This document shows, piece by piece, positions 9,501-15,667 of a stretch of 22,373 nucleotides of DNA. Under the pieces are notes generated by a model. That model was not told the DNA's origin and did no database searches. It worked only from the letters and a program-made list of their open reading frames with translations. This stretch comes from an uncultured Tissierellia bacterium. Its GTDB lineage: Bacteria > Bacillota > Clostridia > Tissierellales > Peptoniphilaceae. The translations under genes were made by a program, and so were the position numbers. Each line of letters begins with the position of its first letter. The first letter of the stretch is position 1. Location of the stretch: the NCBI GenBank assembly GCA_947278105.1, contig CAMYOR010000002.1:1-22373 (forward strand), in the 5' to 3' direction.

Positions 9501-9667
9501 TCTTTTAAGTCACTGAGAAGCTGCCGGGTGTCAATTTTTGGAGCGTCAGCAGCGATGTGTATCATCGAACCGGCCATGTAACCGCAAATAATCGCCAGAA
9601 AGATTAAAAAGGATAAAATAAGTATTGCTAATATTTTTCCTATTGTTTTAAAGAATCCTTTGCCCAC
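6545..9667 (-). CDS. ponA: Class A penicillin-binding protein (PBP1A type, bifunctional glycosyltransferase/transpeptidase)
   Basis: This 1040-residue membrane-anchored enzyme polymerises lipid II and cross-links glycan strands. From the chosen GTG start, a membrane anchor lies at about residues 8-33. The GT51 domain (about 60-240) shows AEDKRFWDHGG with catalytic Glu97 and GASTITMQLARN. The transpeptidase domain shows SAIK (Ser559, Lys562), SLN (616-618) and KTG (760-762). About 150 extra residues (about 372-517) sit between the TLDMDLQ segment and the transpeptidase core and hold repeated DGxL-like units. A roughly 200-residue C-terminal region ends in a Pro/Ser/Glu-rich tail with WKP units. 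The GTG at 9667 is preceded by GGAGG at a six-base spacing; an ATG at 9751 is in frame but would add a non-membrane leader with no ribosome site and overlap the divergent promoter region. It is likely co-transcribed with the downstream two-component genes. Confidence 0.95.
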   Translation of the reverse strand: MGKGFFKTIGKILAILILSFLIFLAIICGYMAGSMIHIAADAPKIDTRQLLSDLKENSIIIDQDGKLVQRIETAEYRKIVPYEQIPKNLINAFISAEDKRFWDHGGIDPIGILATMRDYAKSGDLRGASTITMQLARNVFLNYNVNWERKIQEMYLSRQMESLLTDQLGKEAAKKKIMEGYLNRIFFGQNAYGVQAAAQIYFSKNVEDLTLPECAALASIVPAPSYYSLYSTYRPSHVTDERVLGETFINGERYICVYNAPAYKRAKWVLKEMYNNGYITASEYKNAVATDVAASIKPPAKQAENVSTYITDLIKDQAAGILVDTMGITDKEAHNLILYGGLTITTTLDMDLQKQLQESASAVVSSLDQTETGVTRPLKLDLNYDKNGNIINEVNEVIYYKKENLMDEKNQVIIPKDQYDLSEDGSLNLHRGRIRAYPGYLELPNYFTLNDKGVLRTHQVGSIPIPEKFLKLYKGGESLITGEFFKNNKEELFSIRDDGTLVLNSNNYKVDELGVMQPQLAATVVDTKTGEIRAIIGGRENDKRHFLNRAYAAPRQPGSAIKPIAEYTGAFALGYNEGCAQDDAPFRLIDDKPWPQNVTTNRYMGLTAMKKALEYSLNPCAVRWLDTVGIQVTKEYLSRYGVINKKYPDRDHFVEKSEDSNNNDENLSLALGAMTQGLTSLDMAEAYQAIGNNGKHIEALSISKIVDNTGKVYFENKHEENEVLPPEVNYQLLDCLRYVAKGPFVGQFINKNTGIDLAGKTGNSSKNVDFWFCGVTPYYSTSVWIGADNAQIHMVGDSTTAVSLYSRLAKIIYDGKAPVQYERPDGLYEVEVCMLSGKKPTEACKADPRGMVKKIWVSKQTEPKSECDIHVFQQVDPRNNLLASPDTPKAMTVQRVFTRRMPPYDPVKFKNIVPEDWAFEVPSSLSTLPLNLEPTYELMTDGSIVKTYYSQEGNKIVKTLTSDHIMMTVYYGPMGEIVNKTQAAATMSEVIEFKNGLEGLAGAATESSSETLPPVWKPSEPEPVRPEWKPAESSPNWNWD

Positions 9668-9773
9668 GATGATCCTCCATTGATTTCTTTCTATTATAAT
9701 ATTGAATGATATCATAATGGAAAGACCGGTGAAAGTCGCCGGCCGATTCATTTTTATTCAGAAAGGATCAGGC
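9668..9773. promoter_or_regulatory. Divergent AT-rich control region between the PBP gene and hflX
   Basis: These 106 bases must hold the start signals for both the class A PBP gene (minus) and hflX (plus). The decamer TATTATAATA (9692-9701) is self-complementary, so it offers a perfect TATAAT on each strand (plus 9695-9700, minus 9693-9698). A second perfect 10-bp palindrome, ATGATATCAT, follows at 9706-9715. I could not find a good -35 hexamer at 16-18 bases for either -10, so the exact promoters are uncertain. Confidence 0.4.
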
Positions 9774-11054
9774 ATGGACCAGGAGAAAGCAATTCTCGTT
9801 TTTTGCTATACAAAAGAAAAGGCAGGAGAAAGAGAAGCCCGGGAAAGAGAGCTAAAGACCCTTACCGAATCTGCAGGAGGAAAAGTGGTGGCCATGGTCA
9901 GTCAGGAAGTAGACGCTTTTGATTCCTCTACCCTAATCGGATCGGGAAAGGTCAAGGAGATTGCTTCGCTGGTTAAAAACAATGAATGGGATACGGTAAT
10001 TTTTGAACAATCCCTGACTGGCTCTCAGCGGAAAAATCTTCAGGATCAAATCGATTGCAAGGTCATTGACCGGGTGGATCTGATCCTAGATATTTTTGCT
10101 GACCGGGCCCAAACAAAAAAATCAAAGCTGGACGTTCATCTGACTCAGTTAGAATACCGGCTGCCCCGTCTCAGAGGCTATGGAGAAAAGCTTTCTCGTA
10201 CCGGAGGCGGGATCGGGACCCGGGGACCCGGAGAGCAGAAGCTGGAGACGGACCGGAGGGAAATCCTAAGTCAAATATTATCCATCCGCCGCAAAAGGAA
10301 AAAAATATCCGGTCAGGAAAAAATTGCCGCAGAAAAAAGGAGGAGCTCCGAAATTCCCATTATTGCCCTGGTCGGCTATACGAATGTCGGAAAATCAACG
10401 CTGTTAAATGGATTGGTCAGGGACTACGGGAAGAAAGAGAAGGAAGTTTATGCGGACAACCGGCTTTTTGCGACCCTGGATATCCATATGAGAAGGATCC
10501 AGGGGGAAGGGGAGCCGCCCTTTATTTTATCCGACACCATTGGTTTCATCCATGATCTTCCAGAAAAGCTCAAACGGGCTTTTGAATCAACCATGGAAGA
10601 AATTGGGTTTGCCGATCAAATCCTCCTTGTCGCCGACGCCTCTAATCCTGACTATGGTCGGGAGATACAAGTGGTCCTGGAAATTATCAAAGAAAAGGCA
10701 AAGGAAGCCCCCATCTTCTATGTTATGAACAAGTGGGACCTGGCCCAGCCCCATCTGGAAACCCCACCCGAAAGGACTTTCTGCATCAATGCGAGGGATC
10801 CCGGGGACTTAAAACTTCTCTATGAAAGTCTCTTAAAAGAGACTTTTGGAGAGAGGGAAAAGCAGAAAATTCTCATTCCCTATGATCAGTTGGGATCCTG
10901 CCAGGATCTGAGGTCCTTTTCTCATGTGCTCCAGGAAGAGGGAGAGAGAGGGGGGATGGTCTGGACCTTGGAGATTCGCTCGAAAGCCTTCACTCTTTTT
11001 CTGAGCCGTCATCCTGAGATTAAGCCACTTTCCAAGGGGCAAATCCATGAGTGA
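9774..11054 (+). CDS. hflX: Ribosome-associated GTPase HflX
   Basis: HflX is a GTPase that binds the large ribosomal subunit and, where studied, splits stalled or hibernating ribosomes. The N-terminal HflX domain shows TLIGSGKVKEI and the glycine-rich linker TGGGIGTRGPGEQKLETDRR. The G domain shows G1 GYTNVGKST (residues 201-209), G3 DTIGFIHDLP (from 254) and G4 NKWD (319-322). A length of 426 residues is typical. The start ATG 9774 has AAAGGA six bases upstream. An in-frame TTG at 9702 would lie within the AT-rich promoter region and is less likely. A perfect 10-bp inverted repeat lies in the coding region at 10825-10846. The stop overlaps yigZ by eight bases, which suggests coupled translation. 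Confidence 0.96.
   Translation: MDQEKAILVFCYTKEKAGEREARERELKTLTESAGGKVVAMVSQEVDAFDSSTLIGSGKVKEIASLVKNNEWDTVIFEQSLTGSQRKNLQDQIDCKVIDRVDLILDIFADRAQTKKSKLDVHLTQLEYRLPRLRGYGEKLSRTGGGIGTRGPGEQKLETDRREILSQILSIRRKRKKISGQEKIAAEKRRSSEIPIIALVGYTNVGKSTLLNGLVRDYGKKEKEVYADNRLFATLDIHMRRIQGEGEPPFILSDTIGFIHDLPEKLKRAFESTMEEIGFADQILLVADASNPDYGREIQVVLEIIKEKAKEAPIFYVMNKWDLAQPHLETPPERTFCINARDPGDLKLLYESLLKETFGEREKQKILIPYDQLGSCQDLRSFSHVLQEEGERGGMVWTLEIRSKAFTLFLSRHPEIKPLSKGQIHE
10825..10846 (+). repeat. Perfect 10-bp inverted repeat inside hflX
   Basis: AAAGTCTCTT (10825-10834) and AAGAGACTTT (10837-10846) are exact reverse complements separated by AA. In RNA this would fold as an eight-bp stem with a TTAAAA loop, followed by only one further T, so it is a poor terminator. 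It is translated as part of HflX. Confidence 0.7.
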
Positions 11055-11709
11055 AAAAAAACCTTACTATTCGATTTGCCAGGCTTCCAAAACAGAGGAA
11101 ACGATTAAAAAATCGGTTTTTTTGGCCCGAGCCTTTCCTATCGAAGGTGCGGATCAGGCAGAGGAAATTTTAGAGGGAATCCGCTTTTCGGAAAAAGACG
11201 CCAGTCACCACCCTTATGCCTATGTTGCCGGCATAGGAGGGGAAGAGAAAAAATGCTCGGATGATGGGGAGCCACAGGGGACGGCGGGCAGGCCAATCTT
11301 GGAAACAATTGATAAGCGTGAACTCACCCGAGTTCTTCTTGTGGTTACCCGTTATTTTGGGGGGATCAAGCTGGGAGCTCCCGGGCTTTTAAGGGCCTAC
11401 CGGTCTTCAGCTAACCAGGCCTTGGACCAGGGCGGAAAAGCCCTCTATCTTCCGGCTCGCCTCATTCACCTTTCTTTTTCCTATGAGTTTTTAGGAAAAA
11501 TTGATTATTATCTAAAGGAGAAAAAAATAAAAGAAAAATCCCGCTCTTTTGATGACCGAGCAAACCTTCTCTGGATTCTTGCCGAAAATCTCCAGGAGAG
11601 AGTCAAAGGCGATATAATGGAAATTACTTCTGGTCAAGGGGCCTGGGAGAGGGGCCGGGAAAGCTGGGTAAAAAAAATACTGGACGAGGGTCGGGACAGA
11701 CCCCTATAA
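11047..11709 (+). CDS. yigZ: YigZ/IMPACT family protein (UPF0029)
   Basis: This 220-residue protein has the N-terminal UPF0029/IMPACT domain, with SDDGEPQGTAGRPIL and VTRYFGGIKLGAPGLLRAY as clear family motifs, and a C-terminal YigZ-type ferredoxin-like region. The biochemical role of bacterial members is not firmly established; eukaryotic IMPACT affects translational control through GCN2. The start has AAGGGG seven bases upstream and overlaps the end of hflX, which points to co-expression with that ribosome-linked GTPase. The C-terminal region is highly charged, and I see no transmembrane segment. Confidence 0.93.
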   Translation: MSEKKPYYSICQASKTEETIKKSVFLARAFPIEGADQAEEILEGIRFSEKDASHHPYAYVAGIGGEEKKCSDDGEPQGTAGRPILETIDKRELTRVLLVVTRYFGGIKLGAPGLLRAYRSSANQALDQGGKALYLPARLIHLSFSYEFLGKIDYYLKEKKIKEKSRSFDDRANLLWILAENLQERVKGDIMEITSGQGAWERGRESWVKKILDEGRDRPL

Positions 11710-11710
11710 T
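11681..11710 (+). promoter_or_regulatory. Possible promoter for yebC-lgt at the end of yigZ
   Basis: TGGACG (11681-11686, four of six consensus bases) is followed after 18 bases by a perfect TATAAT (11705-11710) that overlaps the yigZ stop codon. This would allow yebC and lgt to be transcribed separately from hflX-yigZ. No terminator separates yigZ from yebC, so read-through is also likely. Confidence 0.35.
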
Positions 11711-11818
11711 ATAAATTCTGAGTGTTTAGATAAATCAAGAGGATAATTCCAGGGAAAAGGGGCAAAGAACGATTTCGCTTTGAGTCTTGCCCATAGCAAA
11801 TAGAAGAAAGAGGCAAAT

Positions 11819-12541
11819 ATGTCAGGACATAATAAGTGGAGCAAGGTAAAAAATGTGAAAGGTAAAGAGGATGCCAAAAAGGCAAAGATCTTTACCAAGA
11901 TGAGCCGCTACATCATGGTTGCAGTTCGTTCTGGCGGCGCTGACCCTGAATATAACGCTTCTCTGAAGATGGCCATTGAAAGAGCCAAGGCAGAAAATAT
12001 GCCCAACGAGAATATTAAAAGAGCCATCAAAAAGGGCATTGGCGGAGCAGACGGGCAAAATTTTGAAAATATTGTTTACGAGGGCTATGGTCCGGGCGGA
12101 GTTGCCGTCGTGGTTGAATGTTTAAAAGAAAAAAAAAACCGGACAGCCTCCGATGTTCGTTATGCCTTTGATCGTTATGGGGGGAACCTGGGAACCCCGG
12201 GATCCGTTACCTTCCAGTTTGACTATAAAGGATTTTTAGTAACGGGGAAGGAAGACAAAGACGCGGACCAGGTCCTCATGGATGCGCTGGATGCTGGAGC
12301 TGAAGATGTCCAGGAAAATGAAGATATCTTTATCATTACCACCGCCCCTTCGGATTATGATAAGGTGCACGATCTGATGAAGGAAAAGGGCTATGAATTT
12401 TCCACCGCCCAGGTGGGATACCTGCCCAAAAATACCGTAAAACTGGAAACAGAGGATCAGAGACAAAATGTTGAAGACCTTCTCGATGCTCTCGAAGACT
12501 ATGACGATGTCCAAGAGGTTTATTCCAACTGGGAAGATTAA
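11819..12541 (+). CDS. yebC: YebC/PmpR/TACO1 family protein
   Basis: This 240-residue protein has the full family layout, opening with the signature MSGHNKWSKVKNVKGKEDAK and continuing KIFTKMSRYI, SLKMAIERAKAENMPNENI, YEGYGPGGVAVVVECL and NRTASDVRYAFDRYGGNLG. The C-terminal part is acidic and ends in EDYDDVQEVYSNWED. Some family members are described as transcriptional regulators (PmpR), while TACO1 and some YebC proteins act in translation, including at proline-rich stretches; the role here cannot be decided from sequence. AAAGAGG lies five bases before the ATG. The coding region holds a ten-base A run at 12129-12138. Lgt follows after 74 bases with no terminator. Confidence 0.96.
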   Translation: MSGHNKWSKVKNVKGKEDAKKAKIFTKMSRYIMVAVRSGGADPEYNASLKMAIERAKAENMPNENIKRAIKKGIGGADGQNFENIVYEGYGPGGVAVVVECLKEKKNRTASDVRYAFDRYGGNLGTPGSVTFQFDYKGFLVTGKEDKDADQVLMDALDAGAEDVQENEDIFIITTAPSDYDKVHDLMKEKGYEFSTAQVGYLPKNTVKLETEDQRQNVEDLLDALEDYDDVQEVYSNWED

Positions 12542-12615
12542 GGGTAGATTAAGGGCGGATCCGGCAGGTTTTTTCATTTCATTCGCTTTCCGGTAAATCA
12601 TGGAAGGATTTAGGA

Positions 12616-13398
12616 ATGCAATATCAAGGAAGTGGAGTCGCTTTTCAGCTTTTTGGCATAGAAATTCGCTGGTATGCCATCTTTATTGTCACTGGTATGG
12701 TCCTGGCCCTTCGTCTGTGTGAAAAGGCCATGCAGAGGCGGGGGATTGATGGAGATATGATTTATGATCTCGCCATCTGGATGATTCCGATCGGCGTGGC
12801 TGGAGCCAGGCTCTGGTATGTAATTTTTGAAGCCCATCGTTTTCACAGCCTTTGGGATGTATTAAATATCCGCTCAGGAGGCCTGGCTATCCAGGGTGGC
12901 ATTATAGCGGCCCTGGTGACAGGCTGGTTTTTTGCAAAAAAGAAAAAATTCTCCTTCTTGAGGCTCACGGATCTAGTTTTTCCCTACGTCGCCCTAGCCC
13001 AATCCATCGGTCGATGGGGGAATTTTACCAATAACGAGGCCCACGGCGGGCCAACCAGCCTTCCCTGGGGCCTGATCATTGATGGAGTCGCCTACCATCC
13101 CACTTTTTTATATGAATCTATCGGAGATTTCCTTATTTTTCTTTTTTTGTACTATTTCTCCAGAAAAAAACTTAAAGTCGACGGGCAAACGACCTGCCTC
13201 TATTTAATTACCTATGGGATCGTTCGGTTTTTTGTGGAAGGGCTTCGGACGGATTCTTTGATGTGGGGACCTGTCCGCGTGGCCCAGGCCCTGGCTTTGA
13301 CCGGTGGAGTTATTGGGGCAATAGGCCTGATCCTTCTCTCTAAAAAAAGCCCGAATGCAGATATTCCCGGGATCAACCCTAAAAAGGGAAATGAGTAG
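12616..13398 (+). CDS. lgt: Prolipoprotein diacylglyceryl transferase
   Basis: Lgt transfers a diacylglyceryl group from phosphatidylglycerol to the lipobox cysteine of prolipoproteins, the first step of lipoprotein maturation, at the cytoplasmic membrane. The 260-residue protein has several hydrophobic segments. It shows IRWYAIFIVTG near the N-terminus, GARLWYVIFE, GGLAIQGG (88-95), the Lgt signature SIGRWGNFTNNEAHG with Arg133 and Asn136, HPTFLYES, and the C-terminal RFFVEGLRTD with Arg204, Glu208 and Arg211 matching the conserved RxxxExxR pattern. The length is normal. GAAGGA lies seven bases upstream of the start. It probably shares a transcript with yebC and ends at the terminator at 13551-13592, about 150 bases downstream. 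Confidence 0.96.
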   Translation: MQYQGSGVAFQLFGIEIRWYAIFIVTGMVLALRLCEKAMQRRGIDGDMIYDLAIWMIPIGVAGARLWYVIFEAHRFHSLWDVLNIRSGGLAIQGGIIAALVTGWFFAKKKKFSFLRLTDLVFPYVALAQSIGRWGNFTNNEAHGGPTSLPWGLIIDGVAYHPTFLYESIGDFLIFLFLYYFSRKKLKVDGQTTCLYLITYGIVRFFVEGLRTDSLMWGPVRVAQALALTGGVIGAIGLILLSKKSPNADIPGINPKKGNE

Positions 13399-13550
13399 AG
13401 ATTTTTTTTAGCAGAGATTTATTCCAGATTTATTTGTAAGTCGACAAAGGACGAGGCCAAACCACTATTTCTATTTTTCTCGAGTGGAAAGCCTGGATTT
13501 TGTACAGGCTCTACCAATTTTTATCTTTCTTTGATAATCCAGTGTTTTTG
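13399..13550 (+). other. Long 3' untranslated stretch after lgt, no gene seen
   Basis: I find no credible open reading frame on either strand. There is a small hairpin, AGCCTG (13490-13495) with CAGGCT (13505-13510) across nine bases, and a weaker CCACT/AGTGG pair (13462-13466 and 13483-13487). It is most simply an lgt mRNA tail leading to the terminator. A small RNA cannot be excluded, but I see no good promoter for one. Confidence 0.4.
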
Positions 13551-13592
13551 TAAGGGCAAACTGTCGTTTCGGTTTTTGCCCTTATTTTTTTT
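13551..13592 (+). terminator. Strong intrinsic terminator between lgt and mraZ
   Basis: A perfect 10-bp stem, TAAGGGCAAA (13551-13560) with TTTGCCCTTA (13575-13584), has a 14-base loop and is followed at once by eight T residues (13585-13592). It ends the hflX-yigZ-yebC-lgt transcription and insulates the dcw cluster. Confidence 0.88.
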
Positions 13593-13677
13593 GGATTTTG
13601 CAGGGTCTAAGGCTATTTTTTCTTCAATCTATCCAGAAAATTTTTTTTAAATATTTTTAACTTTTGAACATTTGGCC

Positions 13678-13706
13678 TTGTAATGGGGGGAATTTTCTCT
13701 TAAAAT
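13678..13706 (+). promoter_or_regulatory. Promoter of mraZ and the dcw cluster
   Basis: TTGTAA (13678-13683, four of six) and TAAAAT (13701-13706, five of six) are 17 bases apart. The expected start of transcription, near 13713, leaves a 5' leader of about 40 bases before the mraZ ATG. It also rules out the in-frame ATG at 13705 as the start on this transcript. Confidence 0.5.
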
Positions 13707-13710
13707 GGTA

Positions 13711-13750
13711 TGCAGATGGAGAAAAGTGGTAAAAAGTGGAAAGAAGTGGG
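13711..13750 (+). promoter_or_regulatory. MraZ operator: four direct repeats with 10-base period
   Basis: TGG recurs at exact ten-base steps (13717, 13727, 13737, 13747), giving the units TGCAGATGGA, GAAAAGTGGT, AAAAAGTGGA and AAGAAGTGGG. MraZ proteins are known to bind TGGGN repeats spaced by five bases (E. coli) and AAAGTG-type repeats (Mollicutes), and these boxes fit both descriptions. The array runs from about the predicted transcription start to two bases before the mraZ ATG, so bound MraZ would cover the leader and the weak ribosome binding site. Confidence 0.75.
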
Positions 13751-13752
13751 AT

Positions 13753-14190
13753 ATGTTCATTGGCGAATTCAACCATACCGTAGATATTAAAGGACGCGTC
13801 AGCCTTCCTGCGCGTTTTCGCGATGAACTTTCTTCGACTTTCTATATCACCAAAGGAATGGAAGGCTGCCTCTTCATTTATGACGAAAGTGAATGGAAGG
13901 CAATGGATGAGAAGATCAAAAGACTCCGTCTGACCTCTAAAGCCGCCCGAAATTTCTCCCGTCAGTTTTATGGACAGGCCGATCAGCTCTCTTGTGATCG
14001 CCAGGGTAGATTTCTGATTCCGCCAGCTTTAAGAGCCTACGCCGAGATTGAGAAGGAAGTGGTGATTCTGGGCGTATCCAATCGTATTGAAGTCTGGTCA
14101 AAGGCCCACTGGGATGCCTACAGGGACCAGGAAACCATGGATTTCGATGAGCTAACGGATAAACTGGATGATTTAGATGTGGACCTTTAA
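13753..14190 (+). CDS. mraZ: Transcriptional regulator MraZ
   Basis: MraZ is a ring-forming DNA-binding protein with two AbrB-like half-domains that controls its own dcw operon. The 145 residues carry the two DxxGR motifs: DIKGR at 11-15 and DRQGR at 82-86, each followed by a basic/Pro stretch. The start MFIGEFNHTVD matches the usual MraZ N-terminus. An ATG at 13705 is in frame, but it would add 16 residues encoded by the operator repeats and lies within the predicted -10, so I rejected it. The ribosome site (AAGTGGG) is weak and overlaps the last operator box. The stop is ten bases before the rsmH start. Confidence 0.96.
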   Translation: MFIGEFNHTVDIKGRVSLPARFRDELSSTFYITKGMEGCLFIYDESEWKAMDEKIKRLRLTSKAARNFSRQFYGQADQLSCDRQGRFLIPPALRAYAEIEKEVVILGVSNRIEVWSKAHWDAYRDQETMDFDELTDKLDDLDVDL

Positions 14191-14200
14191 GGAGGAGGAG

Positions 14201-15136
14201 ATGGAATATCACATTCCCGTTCTTCTTAAAGAAACCATAGAGGGTTTGAATATCCACCCAGATGGAACCTACGTTGACTGCACAGTGGGCGGGGGAGGCC
14301 ATTCTAAAGAGATATTGAAAAAATTGAACAAGGGGAGGGTCATTGCGATCGACACAGATGCCGAAGCATTAGACGCCGCAAAGGTGAATCTGGCCCCCTG
14401 GGCCGGCCAAATCGTCTTTGTTCATGACAATTTTCACCATTTGGATGCCATTTTAAAGGAAGCGGGCATTGAAAAGGTCCAGGGGCTTCTCATGGACCTG
14501 GGGGTTTCTTCCCACCAGCTTGACGAGGGTCGGCGGGGCTTTTCCTTCCACCAGGATGCACCTCTGGATATGAGGATGAATCAGGAGGAGGAGATTCCTA
14601 CCGCCAAGGATATCGTCAACACCTATTCGCAGGAGGACCTCACCCGTATCTTTTATGACTATGGCGAAGAACGTTGGGCTAAGCGCATTGCAGAATTCAT
14701 TGTGAAGACTCGTAGCAAAGAGGAAATTGAAAGCACCGATCAGCTGGTTAACATCATTAAAGCTTCAATCCCTGAAAAAGCTAGACAAAGAAAACACCCA
14801 GCCAGAAAAGTCTTTCAGGCTCTGCGCATCGAAGTCAACCATGAGCTGCAAGTTCTAGAAGAAACTCTTCAGAGTGCAGTGGATCATCTCGCACCGCGGG
14901 GGCGGATCTGCGTGATTACTTTCCATTCCCTTGAAGACCGAATTGTGAAAAATCAATTCAAAAAGATGGCCACAGATTGTCTGTGCCCGCCGGAACTTCC
15001 GGTGTGCGTCTGTGGTCATCGAAAAGAAATTCAACTGGTCAACCGGAAACCGATCTTAGCCGGACCGGAAGAGGGGAAGGAAAATCCCCGAGCCAGATCA
15101 GCAAAGCTAAGAATTGCCGAAAAATTGGAGGGGTAA
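14201..15136 (+). CDS. rsmH: 16S rRNA (cytosine(1402)-N(4))-methyltransferase
   Basis: RsmH (MraW) N4-methylates C1402 in the 16S rRNA decoding centre, using S-adenosylmethionine. The 311 residues open with MEYHIPVLLKETIEGL, followed by the SAM-binding VDCTVGGGGHS, the GLLMDLGVSSHQLDEGRRGFSF region, MRM, the inserted helical domain ending KVFQALRIEVNHEL, and ITFHSLEDRIVK. A C-terminal CLCPPELPVCVCG Cys cluster is also present. The start ATG 14201 has a strong GGAGG site five bases upstream, just after the mraZ stop; an upstream in-frame ATG at 14177 overlaps mraZ and lacks such a site. The ftsL gene starts one base after the stop. Confidence 0.97.
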   Translation: MEYHIPVLLKETIEGLNIHPDGTYVDCTVGGGGHSKEILKKLNKGRVIAIDTDAEALDAAKVNLAPWAGQIVFVHDNFHHLDAILKEAGIEKVQGLLMDLGVSSHQLDEGRRGFSFHQDAPLDMRMNQEEEIPTAKDIVNTYSQEDLTRIFYDYGEERWAKRIAEFIVKTRSKEEIESTDQLVNIIKASIPEKARQRKHPARKVFQALRIEVNHELQVLEETLQSAVDHLAPRGRICVITFHSLEDRIVKNQFKKMATDCLCPPELPVCVCGHRKEIQLVNRKPILAGPEEGKENPRARSAKLRIAEKLEG

Positions 15137-15137
15137 A

Positions 15138-15638
15138 ATGGGGCAGGCTGCAAGAAAATATCAAGAACAATGGACTCCAAACCGGCATAAGCTGGAGGTT
15201 ATTGAGACGCGAATCGGTCTGGAAGGCCAGTCCGCAAGAAAAAGGAAACCTCTTAGGAAAAACCAGAAGAGGGCGAAAAGTCGGAAAAGGCCCCGTCTTG
15301 TCTTTGGTATCAAAACAAAAGCTCTTGCATTTTCTGCTGTTTTTATGACCTGCGCTCTTCTTTTAGCTAGTCTTATGTCTTATAATGAGCTTTCCATGGC
15401 TCACCGGGACTTGGCAAAAACCAGGAATGAAATCAGCTCCATGAAAGCCGATTATGATTATATACAAATGAAAATAGCCCCCTACCTTGAACCTGATCGG
15501 ATTGAATCCATTGCGAAAAACCGCTTGCATATGTCCCGTCCCGATGATGATCAAATTATGGAAGTCACTGTCGATCCCTCCAAGGTCATGAAAAGATCCT
15601 CCACCTTTAAAAAAGTGGCTGACAATAACCAAAATTAA
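15138..15638 (+). CDS. ftsL: FtsL-like cell division protein
   Basis: This is a 166-residue bitopic membrane protein with a highly basic cytoplasmic N-terminus (many Lys/Arg at about residues 33-55), one membrane segment at about 61-81 and an extracytoplasmic heptad-like helix at about 82-117. It closes with an ESIAKNRLHMSRPDDDQ segment, the usual FtsL/DivIC pattern of IA-x-x-x-LGM-x-x-P. FtsL pairs with DivIC/FtsB and DivIB/FtsQ in the divisome and helps activate FtsW-FtsI. Sequence conservation in this family is poor, so the call rests on topology and on its place between rsmH and ftsI. The start has GGAGGGG upstream at 15127-15133. Confidence 0.85.
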   Translation: MGQAARKYQEQWTPNRHKLEVIETRIGLEGQSARKRKPLRKNQKRAKSRKRPRLVFGIKTKALAFSAVFMTCALLLASLMSYNELSMAHRDLAKTRNEISSMKADYDYIQMKIAPYLEPDRIESIAKNRLHMSRPDDDQIMEVTVDPSKVMKRSSTFKKVADNNQN

Positions 15639-15667
15639 AATGGCGCCGGATCAACAGGAGAAAAAAG

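Noticed and set aside
9726..9745. Small CCGG-based hairpin upstream of hflX
   Set aside because: Only four or five pairs including a wobble; no T run and no clear role.
11759..11792. Imperfect hairpin (GGGCAAAG with CTTGCCC) just before yebC, as a riboswitch or terminator
   Set aside because: The stem is short with a bulge, no T run follows, and no known riboswitch core is recognisable.
13441..13471. TCGACA as a -35 for a small RNA promoter in the lgt-mraZ gap
   Set aside because: No acceptable -10 follows at 16-19 bases.
13705..13752. Upstream ATG giving a 161-residue MraZ
   Set aside because: It falls in the predicted -10 and would translate the operator repeats; the family N-terminus matches the ATG at 13753.
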